Source: Botryosphaeria dothidea (Eukaryota > Ascomycota > Dothideomycetes > Botryosphaeriales > Botryosphaeriaceae). Taken from it: a stretch of 64,000 bases of DNA. The notes under the pieces were generated by a model. That model did no database searches. It was given only the letters and a program-made list of their open reading frames with translations, and was not told where the DNA came from. Positions 34,762-46,734 of the stretch are shown here, piece by piece. The stretch covers positions 3,162,001-3,226,000 of the forward strand of contig WWBZ02000022.1 in assembly GCA_011503125.2 (NCBI GenBank). The letters run 5' to 3'. How positions within the stretch are numbered: position 1 is the first letter of the stretch; each line of letters begins with the position of its first letter. Both the position numbers and the translations under genes were made by a program.

Positions 34762-35762
34762 GCTTCTCCCAGAACTTGCAGACGAGAGATTGTTGTTTCG
34801 TTTCGCAAATGTGCAATGTGATAAGGATATGAAGCCGCAGTGTTAAATAGGAACATTTGCGTCGTAATGTCATATAACCAAATCGGGGAGAGCAAGGTGA
34901 GCCATGGTACCGTAAGCCCTCCAAAAGCACGGTAGCGATCATTGTGCAAAACCGAGGAACGCAGCTTCGCGGAAGCCATGAGAGCCAAAAACAGACGGTG
35001 CGAGTAGATGCCTTTTTCAGGGATATGAGCATGTCATCTCGAGTCAGCGCACGCTCATAGGTTGTTGATGCATGGAAATTAATCTAGAACACTGAGTTCT
35101 GTAGCTAATTCATGGGCCACGTGGGGAATGCCACAAATAGGTGTGGCGCTGATCCCTGATCCTGCGATCTGTTGTGTAGGACAAAGACATAAGAAAAGTA
35201 GGCCAAACCAACATAAGCAATGGGGTGCGACTTGACTGTTTGCTGATTCCATTCCAGGCCTTTTGGCTCAAAGTCGCGAACTTGGTATAGATATCTGCGC
35301 GACTTGCGTGGAAGTGAGGGGAAACGGAGATATGGAGAGAAAATACAAGCAGAAGTTGTCTCGAGAGATTCTTTTCGCTGCGCACAAAGCGAAAAGTAAA
35401 AAAAAAAAAAAAACCATCCAGGGAGCCAACCAATTCAATCCCGTCAAGGAGTTGTGCCTGCCGAAAGACAATTGTGGGTTCCACACATGCAGTCAGTTGC
35501 CAGGGACCAAAAATTCTGCCGCGCCAATATTTGGCTTAAAGAAAGTGTGGTATATTCATATTCACCTATCAAGACATTTTGATATCCCATCCGCCCGTCC
35601 CAATTCATGTGTCAGTAAAAGAGCGTATCTCATGATCCCAAGTTCCTCGCCGACTCCATAAGCCTTCTGGCAATACACACCCCATATACTCCAAGCCCGC
35701 GTGACAATGCAGGGCAATGAGGAAAAAAAAAAACTGTACATGAAATATCACTATGGATTCAT
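34762..35762. other. 1 kb gap, no gene recognised
   Basis: Promoter side of the F-box gene and 3' side of the MFS gene. It contains an A-run of about 16 at 35398-35413. A 124-codon minus-strand frame here spans the run and is not credible. Confidence 0.4.
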
Positions 35763-37530
35763 CTAGTTCGAGGCCCGAGCCCTCATCTCGTACGGCAAGC
35801 CCATCCAAAGCGCGCCGGCGACGACCCAGCACGCGCTCGCAATCCACATGGGCGCGCCGGCGCCGCTGCTCTCGGTGAAGGCGGCAACCAGCGCGGCGAC
35901 GAGGCCGGCGGCGCGCGCGAAGAAGCCGATGACGCCCATGCCGGTGCCCCTGATGGGCGCGGCGAACGTCTCGGGCGCGTACGTGAACATCAGGCTGACG
36001 ACCGTGTTCTGGAAGAAGGAAGCCACGCACGTCCACGCGATCATGTCACCCTGCGACCGTGCGGTCGCGTACAGGAACAGCATCACGCCGGCCAGCCCGG
36101 ACGCCAGGGCGCCCGTCTTCTTGCGGCCGAAGTACTCGGTCTCGATGAGGAAGGCGGCGGCAATGGGGCCGGGGATGGAGCAGAGGGCGGTGTAGACGTG
36201 GGTTTGGAAGGTCAGCGAGGTGGAGACGTCGGTGGCGACGCCGTGCGCGGCGAGGTAGCGCGTCGCGAAGACCGAGTGCAGCGGCAAGGCGATGCCGACG
36301 AGCGACCAGATGACGATGAGGATGTTGGTGCTCGTGGTCAGGTTGCGCGTGCAGAAGACGCCCTTGATCCAGCTGGGCCGGAAGGGCTGCAGGCACAGGC
36401 GCAGCTTGGAGCTGTTGGCACGAGTTGCGCGCAGAGAGGGCGGGCCGTGGATCTTCTCGATGTGTTGGAAGGCCTCGAGCGTGAGCCAGGTGTCTCTGCG
36501 GTTGAAGGTAGCGATCGCGTTGACAGTGCTGACGACGTCGGCGTCGCGGCCTTGGCCGAGCAGGAACTTGGGCGTCTCGCGCAGGTGGAAGAAGTAGCGG
36601 AGGATGCAGAAGAAGACGGTGATGGCGCCCAAGGTCCACCAAGAGTAGCGCCAGCCCATGTTGTTGACGTAGTGGCAGGTCTCAGTGGTCGCATCTGAGG
36701 CGCAAGAGTATTTGGACATCAGAGGCCTGCAGTGCATCAGCAAGTGATCATGACAGACGATGGTCCGGATGCGCTTACCAAGAAACGCCGGCAGCGACGA
36801 GCTTGCCCAGGCCGGAGAAGACTCCCTGCATGGTCAAGAGGTACTGGTGGGATGCGGGAACGCTTTCCAAGAAGATGGAGCTGTCGACGGCCTGGTTGCC
36901 GCCGGCAGCAATGGACATGAAGGTCGCAACGACACAGAGGCCGGTGAAGGTAGGCATGCCGGCACCAACGAGGCCGGCAAGACACATCAACACAAGAGAG
37001 AAGTTGAAGATGGTCTTCCTGCCAATGAAGTCCGACATCATCGGGAGGGCGGCAGCGCCGACGGTGAGACCGACATACTGGCACACGGTGAGGAAGGCAG
37101 CATTGGTCGTGTTGAACTTGGCCTCGTTCCGGACGGCGGGCTCGATGAAGGCAAAAGAGAACATCCAAAACTAAACAGTGAGGTCAGCCGAGGGTCTAAC
37201 CGTTTGTGGAAGGAGAGCGCGTACGCTGTCGAGGAACCAGCCGAGACCGGTCACAACAGTGAGGAGCCACTGGTATCGGCCCATACCCATGTCCAAGAGA
37301 GCCTCATTCAGCAGTTTGACCTTGGCATCGTATACATCGTCTCCACCGGGTTGCATGTAGGTCGTGTCAATAATGGCGCCGAAGGTGTTCCGGTACCGGT
37401 CGGCATCTCTCTCGTTGGCATAGTTCTCCACAATGACGGGCGGAGGAACGGTCGAACTCGAACTCGAGGTGTAGGAACTCCTCACGCTGCGGGAGTCATA
37501 TTGAGGCAGCTCTTTCTCTTTCTCGTCCAT
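35763..37530 (-). CDS. MFS transporter (sugar/SV2-like branch)
   Basis: Exons 37530-37225, 37170-36779 and 36726-35763 (introns 54 and 52 bp); 553 residues. A 70-residue hydrophilic Ser-rich N-terminus precedes about 12 transmembrane segments. Visible landmarks are GMGRYQWLLTVVTGLGWFLD, FWMFSFAFIEPAVRNEAKF, the MFS signature loop SDFIGRKTIFNFSLV, the paired LRETPKFLLGQG after segment 6, and the second-half loop EYFGRKKTGALASG. The arrangement and the large loop between segments 6 and 7 (holding NRRDTWLTLEAF) fit the fungal SV2-like/sugar-phosphate branch in the plasma membrane. The substrate cannot be deduced. No nearby biosynthetic genes suggest one: the nearest oxidase is the broken laccase 4 kb away. 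Confidence 0.88.
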
Positions 37531-39489
37531 TTTGGTGGTCCGCTGACGGGTTCACGGGCCAGCGGAAGGTGGTTGCTCGGATCGGGAGACCGGGATGGTG
37601 CGCGAGGGTTGTCGAGGGTTTGTGGTTTCGCAGCAACACGTAGGAAGCTGGCTAGACTTCAAGTAATAGGTGAGCTGGAGGCGTGGCTCTTAAGCTGACC
37701 GGATGCTCCACAAGTCAGTCGAGCATTGGGAAATTTCTGTGACGATAGGTGGAGAAGGCAACGCCCGAGCGCGGCGCGACGCAGAGGCCGAGATCTCCGC
37801 ACCCAGACCACCTCCACGCGAACACCCACCAGCCAACAGCTGCCGATACCGCCTTTTTGTCCCCGCAGATACTAACCGTATGCATCAAACCTATTGGCAC
37901 CAGTGTCCACCGCGTCACAAGCATGAGTTGTCACGCCGCCCAGGCCAGAACTCAGCATACCCACCGTAAGCTCTTGCGCGGCGGCTAACGATGGTCGTCA
38001 AGGCAGTGTAGCGAGGCGTATGACCTCTGCTGCGTAGAAGGGCGTGGTTGTTGCCGCTCTAGAGCAGTTCATGCAGAGTCATGCCAGGGTCGGCGGGAGC
38101 AGCCGCTCTGCCGCTAACCACACCACCTGCGCGCCATCGCTTTACCATCACCACATTCGACCTTCACTTTCCGTTTTCGAGCCTAGGCAGCCACCGTTCT
38201 GCCTCAGTTTTACATTTCTACGTCCATTCAACCTTGGTTGGTTGCCGCGCGCTATTGCTGATCTGCCTCAGGCACGGTGGTTCTTTCGGCCTCTGCTCTG
38301 GAGCACGTTCACCGCTACTCAGTGCGGCGGCTGTGAAAATACGCAACGCGAACTTCGCCACCAACACGGTCTTACGACGAGGGACGCGTATTTTTAGATT
38401 CCAGCTCAGCCATGCTCGCTCTTCAACGGACCATCTCCTGTCCCCGTTCGAGCCACATTGATAAAAGGACCAAGTCAGCCGGCCACCTCACTGACTTCCG
38501 TCTCTTCCTCCATGAGGTCTGTGCCTTGGCCATGCGGCCCAACCGGGTGATTGCCTGAGCAGTCGATCCGACCCAGCCGCACCCGCTCACGCTGCGGTCG
38601 ACGTTCCCAAAGCGCCCGCTCCGGCCGAGCTATTCGGATGCTGCCGTCTCCGAATGACTGTTCGGTTTTTTCGGATACGTCGGTAAGGTCCAGCTTGGGA
38701 ACGCACATCCGAATGAACAAGAGCGACGGGAATAGCGGGAAACATGTGATGATAGGCAGTATGACGTAGATTGCGGCCATCCTCAGGCTGTGGATGCGGA
38801 ACTGTCGGTATGCAAGCGAGTCTTCCGTCCGCGACAAACACTTGCCAGTTCATGGGCCGACGATCCGTCAGCACCTACACGAGAAGTCCGATTAGAAAGA
38901 AAACTGCGCCGAGATTCCACTGGCAGCTTTCCGGACCCCATTGTCGATGCTTTTGGCCCCCGAGCTAGAAGAAATCGCCGACGAGTGCTTTTTTGCACGG
39001 CCCGCTCTGGAAGTATCGCAACGCCGAGGGCCGACAATGCTGTGAATTTTCAATATCGACCCGGATTCGACTGCGCTGAGAGATGGACGATGCGAGAATC
39101 TACATTTTTGCCTAAATGGGCGAACTTGTCGTTGCGCTGGGGTTCAGGAAGGTGTCGGCCTCGAATGCGACTGATCTCGTAAGGCAACAAGGCAGCGAAA
39201 CACGTTGAGCCGAATTGCGGGGAATCTCACCATCGCGCTCGCAGTCCACACCTGCCAGTATCTCTATTAGATTTAGCGAGCTGCAAGCATCTATTGCACC
39301 GGTGAGTTGAGAAAGGCTTGGCGGAATTGGGACGAGATGGAGTTCTCCAGACGGAGCGGTTGGATTTCCTGATGTGGTTGGTTCGCGTGCAGGCAGATGG
39401 CAGAATGACGCCACGCCGCACAGCGCCTGCTTGCAAACCTCCAGCTCTCTGCAACCTCCCCTCGCCTGCACGGCCCGACAACTGCAGCC
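37531..39489. promoter_or_regulatory. 2 kb divergent spacer, MFS gene / acyltransferase
   Basis: The two flanking genes point away from each other, so both promoters lie here. No gene was recognised. Frames of 80-195 codons overlap on both strands without domains. Confidence 0.4.
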
Positions 39490-41388
39490 ATGGCATCGAA
39501 ACACAAGCAGTTGCTGGTGCCGTGGATCTACGACCTGGGCCTCTACATCTTCACACTGTGCCTGGACATCTTCTTCCGCGAGGTCTACCCCCGCAACGCC
39601 TGGCGCGTTCCCAAGCGCGGCCCCGTCGTGCTCATCGCCGCCCCGCATGCCAACCAATTTGTCGACTCGGTGCTGCTGATGCACATGCTCAAGCAGCATG
39701 CCGGGCGCCGCATCTCATTCCTCATCGCCCAGAAATCCATGAATGAGCCCTACATCGGCCCTATGGCCGGTCGCATGGGCGCCCTGCCCGTTGTCCGTGC
39801 CATGGACAACATCAAACCCGGCGAAGGGCAGATCTACTTGCCCGATCTGGACACCGACCCAACCCTGGTGCGCGGCAAGGGTACTGATTTCACCTCTTCC
39901 CTCTTCATGGTTGGAGGCGCCATTATTCTGCCCAAGGTCGATAACGAGAGCCCGGATCAGCAGCCCATCGCTGAAATCCTTGGTCCGGAGGAACTGCGTC
40001 TGAGGAGCCCCTTCAAGACATTCAAGCCGGACCATCCCCTTCACAAAAGTCTGCGCGAGGGGACCTCCTACAAAGTCTCCCCGCACATCGACCAGCACCA
40101 GATGTTCGATGCAGTCTATACCGAGCTCTGTGCTGGTGGCTGTATCGGCATCTTCCCTGAAGGTGGCTCTCACGACCGGCCGTCCCTCCTTCCGCTCAAA
40201 GCCGGTGCCGCCATTATCGCCTTAGGCACACTCGCCCGCGAACCAGACTGCGGCCTCACCATCATCCCCACCGGCATGAACTACTTCCACCCCAACAAGT
40301 TCCGTAGCCGCGCCGTCATCGAGTTCGGCAATCCCATCCACGTGCACCCGGACCAAGTCGCAGCCTTCCAAGAGGGCGGCGAGAGCAAGCGCGCCGCCGT
40401 CTCATCGCTGCTCGAGACCATCCAGGCCGCTCTGGCCGCCGTCACGCAGCAGGCACCGGACCACCAGACGCTCATGCTGATCCAGGCCACGCGCCGCCTG
40501 TACAAGCCGCTGCGCATGAAGCTGCCGCTGCCAACCATCATCGAGCTCAACCGCCGCCTCCTCGAGGGGTACACGCGCTTCAAAGAAGAGCCCAAGGTCG
40601 TCGCGCTGACGCGCTCCGTCACGGCGTATAACCGCCAGCTGCGCGCGCTCGGCATCAAGGACCACCAGGTCGAGTGGGGCAACGTGCGCCAGCGCCCGTG
40701 GTTGTTCGTGCTCGGCACCCTCATCTACCGCATCGGGTTCCTGCTGACGCTCGTCGCGGGCACGCTGCCTAGCTTGGCGCTGTTCTGGCCGGTCTTCGTG
40801 ACGGCGAAGGTCATCTCCGTCAAGAAGCAGCGGAAGGCGCTGGCCGGCTCGAGCGTCAAGCTGCAGGCGAGAGATGTCGTCGGAACGTGGAAGATGCTGG
40901 TGGCGCTGGGCTTGGCGCCGGCGTTGTATGTCTGGTATACCGGTGTCATGACCGCGTGGCTGGTGTACTGTCGCCGCGGCGGCGCGTACTGTGATAACGC
41001 GCCGTGGTGGCTGCAGGCGACGACGTGGGTCCCGGATGCGGTCCCGCTGCGCTTGTTCGTGCCGGCGTTCTTCGTGCTTATGGTGGGGGTCACGTTTGCG
41101 GGTTTGAGGATTGGAGAGGTGGGTATCGACGTGGTGAAGAGCTTGCCGCCGTTGTTGGTCGCGCTCAACCCGATGAGTTTGGGGTCGTTGGTGCTGTTGC
41201 GGGAGAGGAGGAAGGCGTTGGCGAGGGAGGTCAGAGATGTGGTTGAGACGTTTGGGCCTGAGATTTTCCCGGATTTCGAACAGCAGAAGTTGATAGTGAG
41301 AGCGGAGGCGGAGGAAGCGGAAGAGGACGAGGATGAACTTATTGATTATGATGGGACAGTGGAGTCGGAGATGAAGAAGACTGTATGA
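39490..41388 (+). CDS. SCT1: Glycerol-3-phosphate O-acyltransferase, Gat1/Sct1 type
   Basis: A single exon of 632 residues. Acyltransferase motif I is APHANQFVD (His53...Asp59, the five-residue spacing typical of the yeast Gat enzymes). The glycine-rich motif IGIFPEGGSHDRPSLLPLKA lies near residues 218-237, followed by ALGTLAREPD and TIIPTGMNYFHPNKFRSRA. The N-terminus is short and hydrophobic (IYDLGLYIFTLCLDIFF). The C-terminal third has several membrane segments (LGTLIYRIGFLLTLVAG, LVALGLAPALYVWYTG, LRLFVPAFFVLMVG). It ends with an acidic tail (EEAEEDEDELIDYD) that may carry phospho-sites. It makes lysophosphatidic acid from glycerol-3-phosphate and acyl-CoA at the ER, the first step of phospholipid and triacylglycerol synthesis. 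It is somewhat shorter than the yeast enzymes (about 740-760). Intact. Confidence 0.94.
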   Translation: MASKHKQLLVPWIYDLGLYIFTLCLDIFFREVYPRNAWRVPKRGPVVLIAAPHANQFVDSVLLMHMLKQHAGRRISFLIAQKSMNEPYIGPMAGRMGALPVVRAMDNIKPGEGQIYLPDLDTDPTLVRGKGTDFTSSLFMVGGAIILPKVDNESPDQQPIAEILGPEELRLRSPFKTFKPDHPLHKSLREGTSYKVSPHIDQHQMFDAVYTELCAGGCIGIFPEGGSHDRPSLLPLKAGAAIIALGTLAREPDCGLTIIPTGMNYFHPNKFRSRAVIEFGNPIHVHPDQVAAFQEGGESKRAAVSSLLETIQAALAAVTQQAPDHQTLMLIQATRRLYKPLRMKLPLPTIIELNRRLLEGYTRFKEEPKVVALTRSVTAYNRQLRALGIKDHQVEWGNVRQRPWLFVLGTLIYRIGFLLTLVAGTLPSLALFWPVFVTAKVISVKKQRKALAGSSVKLQARDVVGTWKMLVALGLAPALYVWYTGVMTAWLVYCRRGGAYCDNAPWWLQATTWVPDAVPLRLFVPAFFVLMVGVTFAGLRIGEVGIDVVKSLPPLLVALNPMSLGSLVLLRERRKALAREVRDVVETFGPEIFPDFEQQKLIVRAEAEEAEEDEDELIDYDGTVESEMKKTV

Positions 41389-42716
41389 GGCCTGCCGGGT
41401 AAAACATGGACATAAGGTATAGAATTAAGACGGTTTCTGGCAATCGGATAGTGGGGTTCCTCTCATACATGGGCGATGGTGGCGATGGCTAGGTAGGAAA
41501 GCCCTTGCCATTGGGGCGCGCTCTCTTTCCTTGAGCTGCGCGGTTCGATGTGCTTCTTTTCTCGTTGGGCTCAAGCTCTCACCTTCAGCTGCTCCTCTCC
41601 TATTCTTTCCACCACCTATTCAACACTGGAAACTGACTTGCAAAGGTCGCAGGGTACAGCATGAACGCACACAGCGGTGGCCCCACCGCGGACTTGTCAA
41701 CCTCGTAGCTCAGTCGCAAAGGAAAGCGAGACATGTGTCTTTAGTTTCTCGAGCTATGCCGGCAAAGGGCCTCATTAATTGAAAGAGAAACGGGAGTTGT
41801 TGATGCGTTCCAATGCCCTCTCGCTCATTCGCAATTTGATAAGCCTCGAGAAGACCGACGCCCTTCCACCCGCCAATCTAATCCAGGAGATGGAAGTGTT
41901 TTTCCACAAGCACAACTCTCTCTTGATGTTGAAGAGGAGGGTCTGATATCGTCATCAAAGCTTAAGTATTCGACGGTTTTCATATCACCAAGCCAGGCGT
42001 AGGGAGAGGTATTATAGGTTGAGGGTGCTTTGATTTATCATATCTCCTTTCAGTGCTCTTCATGATTGCTATGATATTCTGGGTCCTCTGCCGTAAGTTA
42101 CTCGATCACCGATCGCGCCTGTATGGACAACAAGAGACCAACTACGCCGAAGGTCACAATATTTCTGACCTTCCAACTGTCGCATTTGTAGTCTGGGAAT
42201 GTTGAGATGGTGAGAGCCTAGAATTCCCAGTCCTCTATGTACTTGGATTGATCATATCGGTGTCCAATCATCTTCTCTGCAACCACTTCTAGCTTCGAGT
42301 TTCCAGCTATAAAGTCATCTTAGGGGTTTTCTTATGCCTTTTCTTTCCAGTGGACTGTTGCAACAGGGGGGTATAGTCAGTTCTTTCGGGATCTTAAAGC
42401 CTGATGCTTTCTACAATACCCTTGTTTCCTGAAGACATTTTCGAGCTTCAACCACCCTTTTGTTATTATAGATATAGTACAATTATATCTTCGGGTGATA
42501 AAATTAAGCAGAAATTGCCGAGGTGCCGACTTTAAAGTCGCCCCTCGGTGGATACAAGCATCGCAAAGCGCATCAGTCCAGACCAACGCCTTTCCTCCAG
42601 GCAGCAACAACCGATAAAGCATCACCATCACAAGCACTCAGCCGCGCACACAGTCCTCATCCCCTCCTCCAAACACAGCCACATCCAGACCGCTAAGGAA
42701 CCCGAAAAAAAACCCC
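41389..42716. other. 1.3 kb gap, no gene recognised
   Basis: Downstream of the acyltransferase. It is AT-richer than average from about 41780. No convincing frame was found. Confidence 0.4.
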
Positions 42717-43515
42717 ATGTCCTTCCTTAGCCGCCTCTTCCCCTCGTCCTCGTCCTCGTCCTCCTCACCTCACCCCCATCTCACCACCGCCTGCGCCAGA
42801 GGACAAGGACGAGCGGCCCAGCTGCCCGCAAGACCCGCCGCCCCCGCGCATGCGGCTAACGCCAACGCCGCACCCGCACGTCTACGGCCACCCCCCGCGC
42901 GCAGGCGGCATGCCACTGCTTCCCCGCGCCGCAGCCCCCGTCGACCTCGAGTTCCTGGGGCTGCCCGCCATCCCGGCCGACGAAGTCGCGCCGCCGTCCG
43001 GACCGGATGCGGAGGATGACGAGGAGGCCTTCTGCGAGCGCTTGCGCCTGCTCGGCGCCGAGTGGCGGCTGGGCGGCGAGAAGGAGGAGCGCGCGCTGGC
43101 GCGCGAGGAAAAGAGGCCGCGTGGCGGGTGGCGGGCCGCAGGCGTCGTGGCTGTGGGGTTTGAGGGCGGGGTGGGTGCGGGCGGTGGTGGTGGTGGTGGT
43201 GGTGTCTGGGTGTATCGCGTCTCGCAGGTGCGGGAAAGGCGGGTAGATGGTGGTGGAGCGGCGGCGAGGGAGAGAATGTTGGAGCAGAGTCGACGGAGTG
43301 TCAGAGTGGGCGCGGCGCGGAGCATGGAGGAGAGGTGTAGGGTTATTTGAGAGTGTGGAGGCGAGTATTTTGAGAGCGTCGAGGCGTGGCGGAAGGTGGT
43401 GTTGGAAGAGCACGTGAGGGAGGGCGTTATTACTCCGGATCGGGAGAGGTTGTTTCGTTCATTCCCTGACGAGCAAGACGAGCAAGATGAGGAAAACAAG
43501 GAATGGTGTAAGTAA
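42717..43515 (+). pseudogene. Disrupted gene for a fungal hypothetical protein
   Basis: A coding-like frame begins ATG at 42717 (MSFLSRLFPSSSSSSSSP). By about 42795 the coding character has moved to the next frame (PPAPEDKDERPSCPQDPPPP, then GMPLLPRAAAPVDLEFLG and FCERLRLLGAEWRLGGEKEE). That frame runs through a (GGT)n glycine tract to TGA at 43348-43350. The same frame then continues ECGGEYFESVEAWRKVVLEE to TAA at 43513. So one frame shift and one in-frame stop separate three pieces that read as one protein. The family is not identified. A donor-like GTAAGT at 43508 leaves open a further exon. The alternative is that the upstream frame is spurious and only the TGA is a lesion, or that the assembly is wrong at the repeats. 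Confidence 0.4.
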
Positions 43516-44439
43516 TGATAATGATGATTCATACACCCGTCGGCCTTAGCATTAGGGGGAAACTACCGTAGAAAACGGCGTCAAACCCCTTTGAAAACGG
43601 AGGCAAATTTACCGGCAACTCAACTTTAGACTGTAAAGTTGGTGAGGAGGATCCATCTGTTTTCTCGGTTCGGGCGGTCAATGATCAGGACGTGGATATG
43701 GACAAGCACTAGGAGGGGTAAGTCGCTTCAGTGTGATAGAGAGGTATCGGTCCGCCGGCTGCGCCTGTGCCTAAGGGCAATCGGCACGCGCTCGAGGGCT
43801 ATTTGGCTCAGACGCTGTAGCTTAAGAAACAGAATTGGCACAGACTTGTGAGTGCGAGAGAAAAATTAACAACAGGTAGTTAGCTGAGTGGGCCAGAAGC
43901 CAAATGCTCAGATCACTTAGCGTGGAGGACTTTGAGGAAGCTGTGGAGCGTCTTCTCTTGCAAGATCTTCTGGACAAAGCCATGCACACAAAGATAATAT
44001 GGAAAGCGAGCATCTTCGATAGGCCCAGAAGAGATTCTTGCAGAGCAGTTCAGATGCAAGGAATACCGGTTCGGGTTCCAGGAAAGTCGGAGTTCAATTG
44101 CATAGTTGATGAACGCGTTCTGGCGGAGGCAAACTCTGCTTTGTCAGAATTGTTGGAGGATCTCACTGGCTGATAGGTAAAATACCGTCCTGGTCTGCTA
44201 AATTCGAATAAAATCCATTTGTATCCGCAATAATGGGACGATATTGAATGCTTCATGGGCGGGAAATGGTCCGTGCATAGCGGCAATGACTTTTCTAGGT
44301 CAAGACGTCAGACGTGAACGCCGCATGAACACCAACTCTCATCCGCTTTTCAGTGTAGGCGCCGAGCAGTCGAAACGTACCCAAGTAGCAATCATCTGGA
44401 TGATATGAAGCAGAGTCAAGTGCTATCTCCATTTTGTGC
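43516..44439. other. 0.9 kb gap with one short frame
   Basis: A 90-codon plus-strand frame (43904-44173: MLRSLSVEDFEEAVERLLLQ ...) looks partly helical but has no recognised domain and no splice partner. It is not called as a gene. Confidence 0.3.
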
Positions 44440-45364
44440 ATGATGCAACCATCACACGCTTCCGTCCTTATCGGCAATCCGTGGCCAGCCTGGCGAAGCC
44501 AACAGTGTCGCAGCGGGCCTATCGATTCGAACGGTAAGCAAGCAATATCCATCGGTCTCCATCTAGTTTCTGACACCGATTGCAGGGGAGGTTTTATCAG
44601 AGCCAGGGCGACAACCTAACCTTATGTCCCTGCCGCGTGAGCTCCGCGATAAGGTCTACAGCTACATCATTGAGCACGGCCCCACCAGCTCCGCCAAATA
44701 CAACCCGATTCCGGTACCAGCCACTTGCTTTGTGAATCGGCAACTGCGGAGAGAAACGTTGCCCTTCCATCTCTCCAGTGCGCGCTGGGAGTTCGACGTG
44801 CGCCAGGTACCGTACGGAAAGGGCGAGATGGGCCTGCTAAAAGCGTGGCTGAGTGCTCTTGCAGACGATGCCCGGCATCTGGCTCGCTTTAAGATTATTT
44901 GCCAATTGAAGAATTACCGGTGGGAAGTGTTCATTAGCTTGGTCGCGGACGATGAGGGAAACGGAGCGCAGAATGCGGATGTCGATGAACGTGATGCACG
45001 GGGGTTGTGGCCTGGAGCAGTCGGGATCATAGCGTTTGGTGGGACCGAGGGAACCCATTATCGAGCTATGTTTCCTGGGTATGCACCTAAAATTTGGAAA
45101 GCTCGTAGTGTAAGTGACAAGTGGACGCTACTCGGAAGGACTCGGCGCTAACGTTGAAAGCCAACGACGAGCTGCGTCGCGGATGACAGGCCTCTTACGA
45201 GCAGCGCTTCATCCGTGAAGAATCTGCAGGACGAGATCAACAGATATATCCAGGAAGTTATTGTTCAACCATTAACTCGAAAACGCTGGAATGGAAGCTT
45301 GACGGGGAATGATATTGCTGCCGCAATGGAGGGGCTCCTCACTCATGATTGGGAAGGGTGCTAA
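44440..45364 (+). CDS. Small F-box-like family protein, copy A
   Basis: Exons 44440-44533, 44586-45109 and 45161-45364 (introns 52 and 51 bp; the second has a GCTAAC branch site) give 273 residues. The shared family pattern is clear: LPRELRDKVYSYI (F-box-like helix), CFVNRQLRRETLPFHLSS, the central WLSALADDARHLARFKI, and a C-terminal helix INRYIQEVIVQPLTRKRWNG followed by DIAAAMEGLL. The same order recurs in three genes at 57.6-60.9 kb. In this family the first motif is usually read as an F-box, so a substrate-adaptor role is possible but unproven. The first exon is weakly supported; its frame fits, but homologous N-termini are variable, so a start at 44624 is the alternative. Confidence 0.65.
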
Positions 45365-45612
45365 ACAAAAGTGACAGTTTTCGATCGTGAACTATTGTCG
45401 CTATTGTGCTTATTGTGTCTATTGCCTTAAGAATTTCAGAGACTTACCAACTGCCCTATTTAAATTCCTCTTTACACCCAGAGGTCCTCATTTTGTAATC
45501 CAAACCTTCAACATCCACATCTCCTCGCTCCTCTGCTTCCAAGCTTCAAAGCGTCCCCACTCAAATTGTAATCCACAACCATTCCGCACCGCGACATCAA
45601 CAAACCGACATC
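45365..45612. promoter_or_regulatory. Spacer with TATA-like sequence
   Basis: 248 bp between copy A and a small frame. CTATTTAAATTCC at about 45457 could serve as a TATA element for the latter. Confidence 0.3.
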
Positions 45613-45894
45613 ATGGCACGTACTAAGACCATGTCACACTCTCTCAAGCTATCCGCCATGACGGGCACAGGACATCCCATCAGCACGCTGCGTGCTCGCC
45701 CTCACCACTCTGTCAGCCGCCAGCACAACGCCAATGACAAGGGCAATACCACCAAGACGCCACCGGCTATTTTCAATTTCCGGCTCGTCCATCACCAGCA
45801 GAAGCTCTGTCTTCCCATACTCACCAAGGCGAAGACGGCGGAGGCATTTTCTGAGAGCAGACCGAGGATCAAAGTAGTCCTGAAGACAAAGTGA
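45613..45894 (+). CDS. Possible 93-residue basic protein
   Basis: An uninterrupted frame starts at an ATG in fair context (ATCATGG) about 150 bp after a TATA-like sequence. The product is basic and Ser/Thr/His-rich (MARTKTMSHSLKLSAMTGTG ... RPRIKVVLKTK), without signal peptide or known motif. It could be a real small gene or chance. Confidence 0.3.
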   Translation: MARTKTMSHSLKLSAMTGTGHPISTLRARPHHSVSRQHNANDKGNTTKTPPAIFNFRLVHHQQKLCLPILTKAKTAEAFSESRPRIKVVLKTK

Positions 45895-46734
45895 GAAGAG
45901 ATGGATCGGACGGTCAGCTGACGGAGTCTTTCATGCTCGAGATACCCAGGGAGTAGGAAACCCTTGGCTTGGGTCTGAGGGTTTGACGGGAAGAGAAGTG
46001 AAGACAATTCCGTATTTCTTGATCTTCCTCAAACAATTGCCATGATGAAGCTGGCGTGGCGGTACAACGAGGAATACGCCGCCGACGTTTGTTGATGTGA
46101 TGTGATGGAGATCAATCGCAAAGCAAACTGCTGTGAGTCAATCCCGTGCTGGCAAACGTATCGATGCTGTCCGGAGCTGTGAAAAGCTGGTGGTGGTCGA
46201 TTGGCGTGACTCAAGGATGGTGAGGTTGATCAGGCCAGGTAAGCCTTACGGAGCTTGGTTGCCGGATAGCCGCAAGATGGGTTCTCAATGGCTTAGGCGA
46301 TCCACAGTGTGGGGAAGCATGGCGTATGCCAGCAGGGTGAAGGCTGCTTCGCGGGCCGGGAGCGATTGACAGGGGCAGTGAGAGTGAGCTGCAAACAGAT
46401 GGTTGCATGTGCGCTGCGCCACGCTGCAGGCGGCAACTGCGACGACGCGAAGCAACGCCGGTCGTACACATTGAATCCAACACAGCTGCAAGTGTGGCGC
46501 ATCACAGACAGGCAGCGCTGACGCGCACGAGCGACGCTTTGGCCGAATTTGGCGTGGCAGGGGGCTGAGCTCGGCGCGGTTGGACGTCAGCAGCTGCCTC
46601 TCAAAGCTCCAGCTCCCCACGCAACATATATTGCGTACCCTCTGCCTTCACCCTTACACCTTCGGGAACCTTGCTACTCTCTCTCAATTGCCTCGCCCAC
46701 ACCACAGCTCCTCACTGCTGCTGCCAGACACACG
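45895..46734. other. Upstream region of the vWA gene
   Basis: 840 bp without a recognised gene; it must contain the vWA promoter. The overlapping frames at 46.2-46.6 kb are GC-rich shadows. Confidence 0.4.

Noticed and set aside
29762..37530. Secondary-metabolite cluster (laccase + MFS transporter)
   Set aside because: No core synthase, tailoring enzymes or cluster regulator nearby; the laccase is broken and the transporter branch is not typical of drug efflux.
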